Shown piece after piece: positions 18,090 to 30,296 of a stretch of DNA of 64,000 nt. Each line of letters opens with the position of its first letter. Positions within the stretch are counted from its first letter, which is position 1. This stretch comes from Stappia indica. Its GTDB lineage: Bacteria > Pseudomonadota > Alphaproteobacteria > Rhizobiales > Stappiaceae. The DNA lies in contig NZ_MBQE01000006.1 in the NCBI RefSeq assembly GCF_001696535.1, positions 464,976 through 528,975 on the forward strand. The letters are read 5' to 3'. Under the pieces are notes generated by a model that was not told the DNA's origin, ran no database searches, and saw only the letters and a program-made list of their open reading frames with translations. The position numbers and the translations under genes were made by a program.

Positions 18090-18104
18090 TTAAGGGGGTG
18101 TTAA
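18090..18104. promoter_or_regulatory. CtrA-type box TTAA-N7-TTAA
   Basis: TTAA (18090-18093), seven bases, TTAA (18101-18104): a perfect match to the CtrA full-site consensus established in Caulobacter and used across Alphaproteobacteria. It lies between the PBP1A gene (start 17972, minus) and the DUF1330 gene (start 18252, plus). In this GC-rich DNA a perfect match is not expected by chance in 64 kb. Which of the two genes it controls is not shown. Confidence 0.55.
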
Positions 18105-18251
18105 GTACGCCGGCGCGGTCCCCGTCCCTCGTGCTGGCCGGCTTTACAGGCGTACCGGCCGCGCGCTACGCCTTGGGCCGAGACGCGGGGCCGAACCGCG
18201 GCGGCAACGGGCCGCCGCAGCCCCGCCGGCAGCTCCATGAAAGGCGCAGGC

Positions 18252-18554
18252 ATGGCAAAGGCATATTGGGTGGCACGGGTCGATGTGAGCGATCCGGACG
18301 CCTACAAGAAATATATCGAGGCGAATGCCGAGGCATTCCGCGCCTATGGCGCCCGTTTCATCGTTCGCGGCGGCCGCTTCGAGTGCAAGGAAGGCGCCGC
18401 GCGCCAGCGCAACGTGGTGATCGAGTTCGACAGCTACGAGAAGGCTGTCGCCTGCTACGAGAGCGAGGCCTATGCCTATGCCAAGTCGCTGCGCGCCTCC
18501 CACGCGGTCTCGGACCTGGTGATCGTCGAGGGCTACGACGGCCCGCAGCCGTGA
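18252..18554 (+). CDS. DUF1330 domain protein
   Basis: Small protein of the DUF1330 family, a dimeric alpha+beta (ferredoxin-like, ABM-type) fold with no established function. AYWVARVDVSDPDAYKKYIE at the N-terminus and the FDSYEKAVACYES segment are characteristic. The start ATG 18252 gives 100 aa and matches family N-termini; an ATG at 18237 in frame adds five residues. Its stop overlaps the following GNAT gene start (GTGA), so both are probably made together. Confidence 0.85.
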   Translation: MAKAYWVARVDVSDPDAYKKYIEANAEAFRAYGARFIVRGGRFECKEGAARQRNVVIEFDSYEKAVACYESEAYAYAKSLRASHAVSDLVIVEGYDGPQP

Positions 18555-19030
18555 GTGCCTCCGCCGGGGCGTTCGTGGTGCGGGTCGCGGGCCCGGACGA
18601 TGTCCCGGCCCTGCACGAGCTGTGGACGGGCGAGCCGGACCGGCGCGACTGGTCCCCGGCCGCCTCTCCCGATGGTTTGCTGCCCGAGCTCGACCTGCTG
18701 GCGGCGGAAAACCGCGTCTGGGGCGCCTTTCGCCGCGGCCGGCCCGTCGCCATGGCGGCGGCGGGCGAGCTGGACGGGGCGATGTGGCTGTCTGTGCTGG
18801 GGGTGGCCCGCGACTGCCGCGGACGCGGCCTGTCGCGCTCGCTGCTGGCCTCGGTGCTCGGCCATGGCGCCTTCGCCTGCTATCCGGCGCTCGTCGCTTT
18901 CGTGCGGCCCCAGCGCGGCGGCTTTCTCGATCACGTGGGCTTCGTGCGGCTGGATGCCGGCCAGCTCGATCCCGGCGCGCGGAACATCGCCGCCCGCTAC
19001 CGGCTGGAGCCCTGGGCACGGCGGCTGTGA
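18551..19030 (+). CDS. GNAT family N-acetyltransferase
   Basis: Acetyl-CoA-dependent N-acetyltransferase of unknown substrate. The acetyl-CoA binding motif A is visible as VARDCRGRGLSRSLLASVL near residue 90 (R-x2-G-x-G type). The start is GTG 18551, overlapping the DUF1330 stop as GTGA; this gives 159 aa, a normal single-domain GNAT size, whereas the open frame runs back to 18080 across the DUF1330 gene. It ends 31 bases before the convergent olsB-like gene. Confidence 0.82.
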   Translation: MSASAGAFVVRVAGPDDVPALHELWTGEPDRRDWSPAASPDGLLPELDLLAAENRVWGAFRRGRPVAMAAAGELDGAMWLSVLGVARDCRGRGLSRSLLASVLGHGAFACYPALVAFVRPQRGGFLDHVGFVRLDAGQLDPGARNIAARYRLEPWARRL

Positions 19031-19061
19031 GGGCCGCCGGACGCGCCCGGAGCGGAGCTTG

Positions 19062-19988
19062 TTACTGGTTGGCGTAGCGGCCGGCGTCGGCGCCGTAATG
19101 GTTGACGTAGCGGCTGTTGAGCGCTTCCACCGGCATGACGATCAGCACGTCGGTGGTGCCGAACTGGTGGTCGACGACGGCGCCGTCGCCGATAAAGGCG
19201 CCGAGCCGCAGGTAGCCCTTGATCAGGGGCGGCAGCTCGCGCAGCGCCTGGCGCTCGTTGACCTCGGCCTTGGGCATGCGGTTCATCTCGACATAGCGCT
19301 CGCCGACGGCGCGCACCCGCCACGTCTCCGGCGTCCTGGCATTGTGGTGCAGGAAGGCGAGCTGCGAGGCGATGCGGTCGGGATCGGTGCCCTCGATGGA
19401 GGCGCAGCCGACCATGACGTCGATCCGGTGCATCAGGACATAGGCCCAGATGCCGTGCCACAGCAGCTCCACCGTGCGCTTGGTGCGGTAGGGCTTGAGC
19501 ACGCAGGAGCGGCCGAGCTCCAGGAACTGCAGCCGCGGATGAGCGTCGACCAGCGACTGGATGTCGAATTCGGCGGCGGTGTAGAAGCCGCCATTGCGCT
19601 CGGCGACGTCCTGGCGCAGCAGGCGGTAGGTGCCGACGATGCGCGGCACGCGGCGGCCGAGCTTGTTGCGCTCGGTCAGGTCGTGGTCGAGGACCAGGAG
19701 ATGGTCGCAGATGTCGTCATAGGCATCGACGTCGCGCCGGGTCGCCTGGGTCGCCGGGTCGGCAATCGCCGACATTTCCTCGTAGAAGACGTGGTAGCGC
19801 AGCTCCTGCGCCTTGCGGATTTCCTTGGCGCTGCGCGCCAGGCGCACCTCCAGGGAACCGATGCGTCCGAGGCTGGGCACGTTGCGGCCCGACGGAGCGG
19901 CCTTCATTCCGGCCAGCCAGCTTGTCGCCATTGCGGGGGCGAACTTGCGCATCAGGCTGCGCGGCGACAGAACAGCGTTTCTTGACAT
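19062..19988 (-). CDS. olsB: OlsB-like L-ornithine N-alpha-acyltransferase (GNAT fold)
   Basis: Probable 3-hydroxyacyl-ACP-dependent acyltransferase making lyso-ornithine lipid, the first step of phosphate-free ornithine-lipid synthesis. Typical features are RKAQELRYHVFYEEM-like residues (here starting IRKAQELRYH near 67), the acidic DDICDHLLVLD segment, LELGRSCVLKPYR and the CASIEGTDP region. ATG 19988 gives 308 aa, a normal OlsB length; the open frame continues to 20222. The partner olsA (O-acyltransferase) is not adjacent. A plausible housekeeping promoter lies at 20194-20222, leaving a long leader of about 200 bases. Confidence 0.8.
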   Translation of the reverse strand: MSRNAVLSPRSLMRKFAPAMATSWLAGMKAAPSGRNVPSLGRIGSLEVRLARSAKEIRKAQELRYHVFYEEMSAIADPATQATRRDVDAYDDICDHLLVLDHDLTERNKLGRRVPRIVGTYRLLRQDVAERNGGFYTAAEFDIQSLVDAHPRLQFLELGRSCVLKPYRTKRTVELLWHGIWAYVLMHRIDVMVGCASIEGTDPDRIASQLAFLHHNARTPETWRVRAVGERYVEMNRMPKAEVNERQALRELPPLIKGYLRLGAFIGDGAVVDHQFGTTDVLIVMPVEALNSRYVNHYGADAGRYANQ

Positions 19989-20193
19989 GGCCCCGAGCCT
20001 TCCCTGCTTGCCTCCCGCAGACGCCGCCACGTGACGGGGCCGGTGTCGGGCGCGCCCGGCCCGGCCTTTTGTGTCGTTTCGTGCGGCTTCGTCGCGCTGT
20101 CCCGGCGCCCTCAGCCGGCAAAGGATCCCGGCGGAGGCAGGCAGGCGAATCGGCCGCGCATGGCGGACGGCCACGATGATGGCCGTGGCGTAG

Positions 20194-20222
20194 ACCATAC
20201 TTTCCCAACACTTGCGTGACAA
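20194..20222 (-). promoter_or_regulatory. Candidate sigma-70 promoter for the olsB-like gene
   Basis: On the minus strand TTGTCA (20222-20217), a 17-base spacer and TATGGT (20199-20194) resemble a housekeeping promoter. It faces the olsB-like gene, whose ATG is at 19988, so the mRNA would have a leader of about 200 bases. Confidence 0.4.
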
Positions 20223-20234
20223 TTGGCGAAGTTT

Positions 20235-22580
20235 TCAGGGCCTGCCCGCTGCGGTCGCATCCGCAGTGCGGCGAACGATACGCCGGCGAAGCAGGTCCGG
20301 GTCGAGCGGCTTCGACAGGACCGCATCGGCACCGGCGGCCAGCGCCGCCTTTTCCGCATCGGCGGTGACATCGGCGGTCACCACATAGACGGGCGCGCGG
20401 GGCCAGCCGCCGGCCGCCTCCATCTCGCGGAAGCGGCGGATTGCCGCAATGCCGTCGACGACCGGCATGTGCAGGTCCATCAGCAGCATGTCGCAGGACC
20501 CGTCGGCCGCCGCGGCAAGGGCGGCGGCGCCGTCGGCCGCCACCACCGGCTCGTGGCCGAGCTTGCGCAGCAACGCCTCGCTGAGCAGGCGGTTGATGTC
20601 GTTGTCGTCGGCGACGAGGATGCGCAAGGGGCGCGGTGCGCAGGTGCCGTCGCCGTGGCCTGCCTCGCCGTCCTCGCCCGTCAGCGAGCGCGGCTCGGGC
20701 CGGTCCCAGGGCGACAGGCCGGTGTCGCGGCCGAGCAGCGTGGCGCAGAGCTCGGCCAGCGAGGCGGCGCGCACCGGGCGGATCAGATAGCCGCCGAAGC
20801 CCGCCTCGCGCAGGCGCGGCAGCCGGTCGCGCTCGCTCGGCGCCAGCAGCACGCCGGCCGGCGCGGCAAGCCCGGCGGCGCGGGCACTGGCGAGCCAGGC
20901 GCCGGCATCGGTCACCGCCAGCGGATCGAGCAGCACCAGGTCGGCAGACAGAAGCGCATCGTCGTCGTCCTCCTTGCCCGGTGCGAGCAGCGAGGTGACG
21001 GCGCCCTGCGCGGCGAGCGAGCGGGCGATCAGCGGCATCTCGATGCGGCTGGCCGAGACCAGTGCGATGCGGGCGCCGGCAAGCGCGCGGGCGGCCCGGT
21101 TTTCCCGCGCCGGCAGGGCGGGTGCGGCGTGAAGCGGCAGCTCGACGCGGAAGGCGGCGCCCTTGCCCGGCTCGGAGCGGGCGATGACATCGCCGCCCAT
21201 CAGCCGGGCCAGCCGGCGCGAGATGGCAAGGCCGAGGCCCGCGCCGTCGAAGCGGCGGGCCGGGCCGTGGTCGACCTGCTCGAACTCCTCGAACAGCCGT
21301 TCGGCCTCTTCCGGGGCAAAGCCGATGCCGGTGTCGCGCACGGTGATGGCGAAGCGGTGCGGGGGGCCGGCGGGGGTGTCCTCTCCGGTCTCGGCGATCG
21401 ACTCGATGCAAATCTCGACGCCGCCGGTCTCGGTGAATTTCAGCCCGTTGCCGGCCAGGTTGAACAGGATCTGGCGCAGGCGCGTCGGGTCGGCGACGAG
21501 ACGCGCGGGCATGTCGGGCGCGATGTAGCAGCCGATCTCCAGCCCCTTCGACTGGGCGCGGGGCGACAGCAGCTCGACGACGCTTTCGGCGAGCGGGGCA
21601 AGGGCGATCTCCTCCGGCGCCAGATCCAGGCGGCCGGCCTCGATGCGCGACAGGTCGAGCACCTCGTTGATCAGCAGCAGCAGGATCTCGCCGGAGGCGC
21701 GCACCGCCTCCACATAGCTCGCCTGCTCGGCCGTCAGCCGCGTGTCGGCGAGCAGGCCGGTCATGCCGAGAATGCCGTTGAGCGGGGTGCGGATCTCGTG
21801 GCTGACGGTGGCGAGGAACCGGCTCTTGGAGGCGTTTGCGGTCTCCGCCTGGTTTCGCGCGGCAAGCAGCGCATCCTCGATGCGGCGGCGGTCGGTGACG
21901 TCGCGCAGGATGGTCTGGATCAGCGGTTCGCCGCTGGTGCCGTCGCGCACCGGCACGTCGCGCCGGGCGAACCAGCGCTCGCCGCCGGAGGTCTCCATCC
22001 GGATGTCGCGGCTCACCTCGTCTTCGGCCTTGCCGCCGTTCGCCTCCGGCAGGGCCGGGGCCCAGCCCTCCGGGAACAGCCGTTCGGCCGCGTCATTGGC
22101 ATAGACGATCTCGCCGCCGGCGCGCCAGCGGGTGACCACGTCGCCGAGCGTGTCGAGCACGTCGCGCAGCCGGCCGTCGCTTTCCTTCAGCCGCCAGGCC
22201 TCGTCGCGCAGCTGTTCGTTCTCGGATTGCAGCAGGTTGCGCTCGGAGGCGAGCGCGGCGAGGCGGGCGCTGATCTGCGCCATCTCGCGCATATGGGTGC
22301 CGCGCTGGGCCTGCAGCAATCCGCCGAGGCCGATGGCGAGCCCGGCAAGCGCCAGCGCGCCGCCGGCCGCGGCAAGGCGCAGCGGTTCGGGCACCAGCCA
22401 CACGGTGAGCGCGGCGCCGGCGAGAAAGCTGGCGGCGGCGACGGCAAGCGTCAGCAGCGAGGGGCCAGAGGCGGCGGGCGTGTGCGGGGACACCTCCCCC
22501 GCACGGAGGCTGGCGCGCTCGGGGGCGGCCGCGCCGCTGTCGCGGTGCTCCGTTCCGTCATGGCGTTTCGGGGCGGCCAC
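20235..22580 (-). CDS. Hybrid sensor histidine kinase with PAS and two receiver domains
   Basis: Membrane-bound hybrid kinase of 781 aa. Order: two membrane helices (about 42-63 and 67-89), a coiled-coil linker (95-140), a PAS domain (about 138-235), HisKA with phospho-acceptor His261 in [13 protein letters not shown], an HATPase domain with the N box NLAGNGLKF and G boxes DTGIGF and GAGLGLAIS, then two receivers. The first receiver (about 500-625) lacks the acidic pair (VSASRI) and has R-P in place of K-P, so it looks inactive; the second (about 665-775) is complete, with ADDND, LMDLHMP and SKPL. GTG 22580 has GAGGAGAG upstream. No cognate regulator is adjacent; the signal is unknown. Confidence 0.9.
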   Translation of the reverse strand: MAAPKRHDGTEHRDSGAAAPERASLRAGEVSPHTPAASGPSLLTLAVAAASFLAGAALTVWLVPEPLRLAAAGGALALAGLAIGLGGLLQAQRGTHMREMAQISARLAALASERNLLQSENEQLRDEAWRLKESDGRLRDVLDTLGDVVTRWRAGGEIVYANDAAERLFPEGWAPALPEANGGKAEDEVSRDIRMETSGGERWFARRDVPVRDGTSGEPLIQTILRDVTDRRRIEDALLAARNQAETANASKSRFLATVSHEIRTPLNGILGMTGLLADTRLTAEQASYVEAVRASGEILLLLINEVLDLSRIEAGRLDLAPEEIALAPLAESVVELLSPRAQSKGLEIGCYIAPDMPARLVADPTRLRQILFNLAGNGLKFTETGGVEICIESIAETGEDTPAGPPHRFAITVRDTGIGFAPEEAERLFEEFEQVDHGPARRFDGAGLGLAISRRLARLMGGDVIARSEPGKGAAFRVELPLHAAPALPARENRAARALAGARIALVSASRIEMPLIARSLAAQGAVTSLLAPGKEDDDDALLSADLVLLDPLAVTDAGAWLASARAAGLAAPAGVLLAPSERDRLPRLREAGFGGYLIRPVRAASLAELCATLLGRDTGLSPWDRPEPRSLTGEDGEAGHGDGTCAPRPLRILVADDNDINRLLSEALLRKLGHEPVVAADGAAALAAAADGSCDMLLMDLHMPVVDGIAAIRRFREMEAAGGWPRAPVYVVTADVTADAEKAALAAGADAVLSKPLDPDLLRRRIVRRTADATAAGRP

Positions 22581-22690
22581 CTGCTCTCCTCGTCAAGGGT
22601 CGGGTTCGCGCAAGGCGCACGAACCCGCCGATCTTGGAGGGGAGAGATTGAGAAACCGTTGCGGCGAAAGGACCTTGGGGTCAGCGGTCC

Positions 22691-23689
<999 letters not shown>

Positions 23690-23778
23690 GAGGATCTCCG
23701 TTGGGTCCTCATTTAGGATGCGGCGGCCCGGCAGCCAAGGGCGAAGGGGGAGGCGGAAGGGAGCGGGAGTGGACCCGC

Positions 23779-25305
23779 TCAGGCCGCGCGCCGCTCCAGC
23801 GCGGCGCCGCGATAGCTCAGCGCCTCGGCGAGATGCAGCCGCGAGACGGCGTCCGAGCCGTCGAGATCGGCCAGCGTGCGCGCCACCTTCAGCACCCGGT
23901 GATAGCCGCGCGCCGAAAGCTGCAGCGCGTCCGCCGCCGATTGCAGCAGGTCGAGGCCGGCGGCATCGGGCGCGGCGACCTGCTCGATCAGCCGGGCGCC
24001 GGTGGCGGCATTGGTGCGGGCGGAGACGCCGAGCGCGGCGTAGCGCTCGCTCTGGCGCCGGCGGGCACGGGCGACCCGCTCGGCGACCGCCGCGGAGCTT
24101 TCGGCCTGGGCCGGGCGCAGCAGGTCGGACGCGGCGACGGCCGGCACCTCGATGCGAAGATCGAGGCGGTCGAGCAGCGGGCCGGACAGGCGCGCCTGGT
24201 ATTCGGACGCGCAGCGCTCGCCGCGCCGGCAGACATGGCCGGGCTCGCCGGCATGGCCGCAGCGGCAGGGGTTCATCGCCGCGATCAGCTGGACGCGCGA
24301 GGGATAGCTGGTGCGGTGGTTGGCGCGAACGATCACCGTCTCGCCGCTTTCCAGCGGCTGGCGCAGCCCGTCGAGCACCTGCGGCTGGAACTCAGGCAAC
24401 TCGTCGAGGAACAGCACGCCGTTATGGGCGAGCGAGACCTCGCCCGGCCGGGCGCGGATGCCGCCGCCGACGAGCGCGGCCATCGAGGCGGAATGATGCG
24501 GCGCGCGAAAAGGGCGGCGCTCGCTGAGCTTGCCGTCGGCGAGCTCCCCGGCGATGGAGGCGATCATCGACACTTCCAGCAGCTCGCGCGGGCTGAGCGG
24601 CGGCAGGATCGAGGGCAGGCGGGTCGCCAGCATCGACTTGCCGGCGCCCGGCGGGCCGATCATCAGGAGGTTGTGGCCGCCGGCCGCGGCGATCTCCAGC
24701 GCCCGCTTGGCGCTTTCCTGGCCGCGCACCTCGCAAAGGTCTGGCAGGACGGACGGATTGGCGCTCAGCTTCGGCTGCGGCCGGGAGAGGATCTGCGTGC
24801 CCTTGAAATGGTTGGCGAGCTGGATCAGCGAAACGGGCGCCAGGATCTCCATCTCCGGATCGGCCCATGCCGCTTCCGGGCCGCAAGGCGCCGGGCAGAT
24901 CAAGCCGCGGGCGAGCGTATTGGCGCCGATGGCGGCCGGCAGCACGCCGGCGACGGCGGAGATCGTGCCGTCCAGCGCCAGCTCGCCGAGCACCACGTAG
25001 CGCTCCAGCTCGGCGGCTGGCAGCGCGCCCATCGCCGCCATCAGGGCAAGGGCGATGGGCAGGTCGAAATGCGAGCCCTCCTTGGGCAGGTCGGCCGGCG
25101 CAAGGTTGACGGTGACGCGCTTGGCCGGCAGCGACAGGCCGGAGGCGATCAGCGCCGAGCGCACCCGCTCGCGGCTTTCGCCGACCGCCTTGTCCGGCAG
25201 GCCGACGATGGTGAAGGCGACCTGGCCGGGGCCGATCTGCACCTGCACGTCGACAGGTTGCGCCTCTATGCCCTGGAACGCGACCGTGGTGACCCGCGAG
25301 ACCAT
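23779..25305 (-). CDS. comM: YifB/ComM family Mg chelatase-like AAA+ ATPase
   Basis: AAA+ ATPase of the YifB/ComM family; in naturally competent bacteria ComM acts as a hexameric branch-migration helicase during transformation. The N-terminal ChlI-like domain begins [19 protein letters not shown]; Walker A is GPPGAGKSM near residue 218 and Walker [10 protein letters not shown] near 298. A cysteine set typical of the family (CRCGHAG...C...C) lies near 345-365, probably binding zinc. The length of 508 aa is normal. Nothing else for DNA uptake is present in the window, so a role in transformation is not implied. Confidence 0.93.
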   Translation of the reverse strand: MVSRVTTVAFQGIEAQPVDVQVQIGPGQVAFTIVGLPDKAVGESRERVRSALIASGLSLPAKRVTVNLAPADLPKEGSHFDLPIALALMAAMGALPAAELERYVVLGELALDGTISAVAGVLPAAIGANTLARGLICPAPCGPEAAWADPEMEILAPVSLIQLANHFKGTQILSRPQPKLSANPSVLPDLCEVRGQESAKRALEIAAAGGHNLLMIGPPGAGKSMLATRLPSILPPLSPRELLEVSMIASIAGELADGKLSERRPFRAPHHSASMAALVGGGIRARPGEVSLAHNGVLFLDELPEFQPQVLDGLRQPLESGETVIVRANHRTSYPSRVQLIAAMNPCRCGHAGEPGHVCRRGERCASEYQARLSGPLLDRLDLRIEVPAVAASDLLRPAQAESSAAVAERVARARRRQSERYAALGVSARTNAATGARLIEQVAAPDAAGLDLLQSAADALQLSARGYHRVLKVARTLADLDGSDAVSRLHLAEALSYRGAALERRAA

Positions 25306-25536
25306 TGACCGCCCCCTCGCTCCATGACTTTGCGCGAAACTGCTGCAATCGCAATAGACTGCAACCTAGCGCAACCTCAGGTCGGTCACAACCTCAAGGA
25401 GAGGGGCTCGGTCACGGGAAGCGCCCGCAGCCGAACTTTGCGGGAGCGGTCTTGAACGGGCGGGCTCCTCGGCACAAATCCGTATCGTCCGTTCCACATG
25501 GCGGACATCCCGGCAGACGGATCAGGAAGGACAGCC

Positions 25537-25857
25537 ATGCTCGTTACCACCACCGCCACGCTGCAGAACCGCGAGATCGCCGACTATCGCGGCATCGTCA
25601 CCGGCGAGGCGATCCTCGGCGCCAACATCTTCAAGGATCTGTTCGCCGGCATTCGCGACATCGTCGGCGGCCGGTCCGCTGCCTACGAGGAGGAACTCGC
25701 CCGCGCCCGCCAGATCGCGCTGGAGGAGATGCAGCAGCGCGCCGCCCAGCTCGGCGCCAATGCGGTGATCGGCGTCGACCTCGACTACGAGACGGTCGGC
25801 CAGAACGGCTCCATGCTGATGGTCAGCGCCACCGGAACCGCCGTCGTCGTGCGCTAG
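25537..25857 (+). CDS. YbjQ family protein (UPF0145)
   Basis: Small cytoplasmic protein of the YbjQ/UPF0145 family, a pentameric dodecin-like beta barrel sometimes described as a heavy-metal binding domain; the function is unproven. The N-terminus [22 protein letters not shown], the [11 protein letters not shown] segment and the [13 protein letters not shown] motif are all diagnostic. ATG 25537 gives 106 aa and has AAGGA about 7 bases upstream; the open frame starts at 25498 but the extra 13 residues are not conserved in the family. It converges on cysK with a terminator between them. Confidence 0.9.
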   Translation: MLVTTTATLQNREIADYRGIVTGEAILGANIFKDLFAGIRDIVGGRSAAYEEELARARQIALEEMQQRAAQLGANAVIGVDLDYETVGQNGSMLMVSATGTAVVVR

Positions 25858-25883
25858 GTCTCGCTCCCTTCGGCGCGCAAACG

Positions 25884-25911
25884 AAAACGGCGGAGCCATG
25901 AGGCCCCGCCG
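25884..25911 (-). terminator. Rho-independent terminator of cysK
   Basis: Ten-pair GC-rich stem (25888-25897 with 25902-25911, one A-C mismatch, ATGA loop) followed on the minus strand by TTTTCGTTTG. It lies between the convergent ybjQ-like and cysK genes. The U-tract is on the cysK side only. Confidence 0.75.
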
Positions 25912-25945
25912 CTGGTGATCAATAGGTCCGCAAGATGCGGGGAGC

Positions 25946-26908
<963 letters not shown>

Positions 26909-27080
26909 GCTGGACTCCCTTGTTCTCGCCGGATCGCGGATGTCCGGCACCTCATTCTGTCCCCAATCTAGGGATGCGCCGCCGCGCTGACGAGACCCTG
27001 CCATCGCCGCGAGTGGCTTCGGCATGGAACATGATTCCAGAATGAGGCTTATTTTTAGAAATCCATGCCCTTCTGGCGTA

Positions 27081-27530
27081 TCAATGATGCCCGGTGGAGC
27101 CGAAGCCGCCCTCGCCGCGCCGGGTCTCGTCCAGCTCGTTGACCTCGATCAGCTCGGCCCGCGCCACCGGCGCCACCACCATCTGGGCGATGCGGCTGCC
27201 GCGCTCCACCGTGAAGGGCTCGTCGCCGAGATTGATCAGGATCACCTTCACCTCGCCGCGATAGTCCGGGTCGATGGTGCCCGGCGTGTTGAGCACGGTG
27301 ACGCCGTGGCGCGCGGCAAGTCCGGAACGCGGGCGCACCTGCGCCTCCGTATGCGGCGGCAGGGCGATGGCGATGCCGGTCGGCACCAGCGCGCGGGCGC
27401 CCGGCGCGATCACCAGTGGCGCCTCGACGGCGGCCAGAAGGTCCATGCCGGCGGCCTCCTCGCTCTGGTAGGACGGCAGCGGCAGGTCGAGACCGTGGGC
27501 AAGGCGGCGTACGCGCAGGGGAAGGGTCAT
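27081..27530 (-). CDS. dut: dUTP diphosphatase
   Basis: Trimeric dUTPase that hydrolyses dUTP to dUMP, keeping uracil out of DNA and supplying dTMP synthesis. All five family motifs are seen in 149 aa: [37 protein letters not shown] and the C-terminal arginine/glycine tail GEGGFGSTG. It is 85 bp downstream of coaBC on the same strand, a pairing common in bacteria, and the two are likely co-transcribed. Confidence 0.96.
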   Translation of the reverse strand: MTLPLRVRRLAHGLDLPLPSYQSEEAAGMDLLAAVEAPLVIAPGARALVPTGIAIALPPHTEAQVRPRSGLAARHGVTVLNTPGTIDPDYRGEVKVILINLGDEPFTVERGSRIAQMVVAPVARAELIEVNELDETRRGEGGFGSTGHH

Positions 27531-27615
27531 GGCTGGGATCCGTTGGTGAGACCGGGGGTGAGATCGGGAACGGTTTGAAAAAAAAGACCGGAAACGACAG
27601 GCGCGGGCAGACGCC

Positions 27616-28842
27616 TCACGCCGGGCCGACGGTGGCGGCGAGCCGGCGGGCGATCTCGGCGACCAGCCGGCGCGCCACCTCGTCCTTGCTCAGCGTCGGC
27701 CAGTCGGTGACGCCGTCATGGCTGACCAGGCGTACGGTGTTGGCATCGCCGCCCATGACGCCGGTTTCCGGCGACACGTCGTTGGCGACGATCAGGTCCG
27801 CACCCTTGCGCTCCAGCTTGCCGCGGGCATTGTCGACGACGTCGTTGGTCTCGGCGGCAAAGCCGACCACCAGGCGCGGCCGCGCGGTCGGGTGGCGGCC
27901 GATGGTGGCCAGGATGTCCGGGTTCTCGGTCAGCGCCAGCACCGGCACCTTGCCGCTGCCGTCCTTCTTGATCTTGCGGTCGCTCTCGCCGTCGGTGCGC
28001 CAGTCGGCGACGGCCGCCGCCATCACCGCGACATCGGCCGGCAGCGCCGCCTCGACGGCGGCCAGCATCTGCCGCGCGGTCTCCACCTTCACCACATCGA
28101 CGCCCGGCGGATCGGCCAGCGCCACCGGCCCGCTGACCAGCGTCACGCGGGCGCCGTGCCGCGCCATCCAGGCGGCGATGGCATGGCCCTGCTTACCGGA
28201 GGAGCGGTTGGCGATGTAGCGGACGGGATCGATCGGCTCATGCGTCGGCCCGGACGTGATCAGCACGTGCCGGCCGGCAAGGTCCTGCGGCACCGGATCG
28301 AGCATGGCTTCGAGCGCGGCGACGATCTCCAGCGGCTCGGCCATGCGACCGACGCCCGCCTCGCCGCTCTCGGCCATCTCGCCGGCATTCGGTCCGACGA
28401 AGGAGAGCCCGTCGCGGGCAAGCTGGTCGACATTGCGGCGGGTCGCGGGATTGGCCCACATCGCCGGGTTCATCGCCGGGGCAAGCAGAATGGGCTTGTT
28501 CGAGGCGAGCAGCACGGCGCTGGCGAGATCGCCGGCAAGGCCTGCTGTCATCTTCGCCATCAGGTCGGCGGTGGCCGGCGCGACGACGATGGCATCGACC
28601 TCGCGCGACAGGCGGATGTGGCCGACATCGTGTTCGTCGTCGCGGTCGAAGAGATCGGTGAAGACCTTGTCGCCGGCAAGCGCCCCGGCCGCCATCGGCG
28701 TCACGAAGCGGCAGGCGCCCTCGGTCATCACCACCCGCACGCTCGCCCCGCGCTCGCGCAGGCGGCGGATCAGGTCGAGGCTCTTGTAGGCGGCGATGCC
28801 GCCGCCGATCACGAGAAGGATGCGCGTGTCAGTAAGGCTCAA
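27616..28842 (-). CDS. coaBC: Bifunctional phosphopantothenoylcysteine decarboxylase/synthetase
   Basis: Two consecutive steps of coenzyme A synthesis: CoaB joins cysteine to 4'-phosphopantothenate and CoaC decarboxylates the product. The N-terminal flavoprotein domain (about 1-185) shows [16 protein letters not shown], the catalytic [15 protein letters not shown] region and the APAMNPAMW substrate clamp; the C-terminal domain begins near [19 protein letters not shown] and has the lysine-rich KIKKDGSG segment. It has 408 aa. The start is a TTG at 28842 with GGGAGG about 5 bases upstream. Dut follows downstream. Confidence 0.95.
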   Translation of the reverse strand: MSLTDTRILLVIGGGIAAYKSLDLIRRLRERGASVRVVMTEGACRFVTPMAAGALAGDKVFTDLFDRDDEHDVGHIRLSREVDAIVVAPATADLMAKMTAGLAGDLASAVLLASNKPILLAPAMNPAMWANPATRRNVDQLARDGLSFVGPNAGEMAESGEAGVGRMAEPLEIVAALEAMLDPVPQDLAGRHVLITSGPTHEPIDPVRYIANRSSGKQGHAIAAWMARHGARVTLVSGPVALADPPGVDVVKVETARQMLAAVEAALPADVAVMAAAVADWRTDGESDRKIKKDGSGKVPVLALTENPDILATIGRHPTARPRLVVGFAAETNDVVDNARGKLERKGADLIVANDVSPETGVMGGDANTVRLVSHDGVTDWPTLSKDEVARRLVAEIARRLAATVGPA

Positions 28843-28889
28843 CGGTGCCTCCCGCTGGCTGGATGGAGGACGTCGGCGGGCGGCCGCCG

Positions 28890-30077
28890 TCAGCTGCCCG
28901 AGCCGAAGGAGCGCGGTGCCGGCGAGATGACCCGCGAGCCGCTGCCCGTGACCTCGTAGACCGCAAGGCCGCGCTCGTTGCGCCCGTCCCGCTCGAAGCG
29001 GAAGACGCCGTCGATGCCGAGGAAGCCGTCCCGGTTGGTCAGCACCCGCTCGGAAAAGCGCGCGGGGCCGGCCGAGCGCACGAGGCCGGCGGCAAGGATC
29101 GTCGCGTCATAGGCGAGCGAGGCGTTGCGCGGCGGCTGCGAGCCGTAGCGCGACTGGTAGCGCGAGGCGAAAGCCTGGAAGCCGGCGGCATCCGGGCCCG
29201 GATACCAGGCGCCGGTCAGCGGCGCCGCGTTCAGCACCTGCGGCGATTCCCACTGGCCGCTGCCGAGCAGGCGCGTCTGGCCGAGATTGACGCCGCCGGT
29301 CGACAGGGTCTGCGCCACGAAGGGGGCGACATTGCCCGCCGGCACGAAGATCGCGTCGATCTGCGCGGCATTAGCGGCGATCTGGCTGGCCTTGGCGGCG
29401 ATGTCGGACGTGTCGTTGCCGGTCAGCTTGTAGCGCTCGATGGAGACGATGCGTCCGCCCGCGCGGCCGACCTCCTGGCGGAAGGCGGCCTCGGCCACCG
29501 CGCCATAGGTGTCGTCCGGCAAGAGCGCTGCGAAGGAGCGCTTGCCCTGGGCTGCTGCGTGCGAAACGATCCGCGCCACGTCGCTGCGCGGCAGGAAGCT
29601 GAGCAGGTAGACGCCGCGCGAGGCGACGGCCTCGTCGCTGGAAAAGGCGACGACCGGAACGCCGGAGGAGCGCGCGGTCGCGCCCGCGCCGCCGACGGCC
29701 GGCGCGAAGACCGGCCCGAGAATCAGTTCCGCACCTTCCGCAATGGCCGCCTGGGTGGCCGCCTGCGCGCCCTGCGCGGTGCCGCCGGTGTCCTTGATCA
29801 GGATCTGCACGTCGGCGCCCTGGAAGTCGGACAGCGCCAGTTCGGCGGTGTTGCGGAAGACGGTGGCGATGGACGAGGCGCTGCCGCCGCCGCTCATCGG
29901 CAGCAGCATGGCGACGCGCACCGAGCCCTGTCCGATGGTCTCGCCGCTGGGCGCAGGCTGGCCCGGGGGCGTCGAGGGATAGCCCGGATATTCGCCCATG
30001 GTCGAGCCGCTGCAGCCGGCGAGCGCCAGGGCGGCTCCGAGCGAGAGCGCAAGGACGGAACGCCGCGCATGCATCAT
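28890..30077 (-). CDS. Penicillin-binding protein activator-like lipoprotein (LpoA-type, periplasmic binding fold)
   Basis: Predicted outer- or inner-membrane lipoprotein with a type 1 periplasmic-binding-protein fold, annotated in related bacteria as penicillin-binding protein activator (LpoA C-terminal-domain-like). The signal peptide ends in the lipobox LALAGC (Cys near residue 22), followed by a Pro/Gly-rich linker and then VRVAMLLPMSGGG, the start of the binding fold; ILGPVFAPAV and SFLPRSDVAR follow. ATG 30077 gives 395 aa and has GGAG about 11 bases upstream; the longer open frame to 31163 is antisense to rsmI. It is divergent from rsmI, an arrangement conserved for LpoA and RsmI in many proteobacteria. 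Confidence 0.87.
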   Translation of the reverse strand: MMHARRSVLALSLGAALALAGCSGSTMGEYPGYPSTPPGQPAPSGETIGQGSVRVAMLLPMSGGGSASSIATVFRNTAELALSDFQGADVQILIKDTGGTAQGAQAATQAAIAEGAELILGPVFAPAVGGAGATARSSGVPVVAFSSDEAVASRGVYLLSFLPRSDVARIVSHAAAQGKRSFAALLPDDTYGAVAEAAFRQEVGRAGGRIVSIERYKLTGNDTSDIAAKASQIAANAAQIDAIFVPAGNVAPFVAQTLSTGGVNLGQTRLLGSGQWESPQVLNAAPLTGAWYPGPDAAGFQAFASRYQSRYGSQPPRNASLAYDATILAAGLVRSAGPARFSERVLTNRDGFLGIDGVFRFERDGRNERGLAVYEVTGSGSRVISPAPRSFGSGS

Positions 30078-30296
30078 CTTGTCCAGAACTCCAAGCACTG
30101 TCCCCGATCTCCCGTCTGCCCGGCCTTGCCTGCCGCAAGGCGGGTGTCCCGCCGTCGGCCCTGGGTGCGAACGGGCCGCCGACCGCAAAATGCTTAGCAG
30201 CACCGCCCGCCGGCTGCAAATCCTCGCTCGCCGCCTTGGCCTTGACCGCGTTTCCTGCCAAAACGGGCGAAAGCCCGCCCGGCGGGCCCCGTTCGC

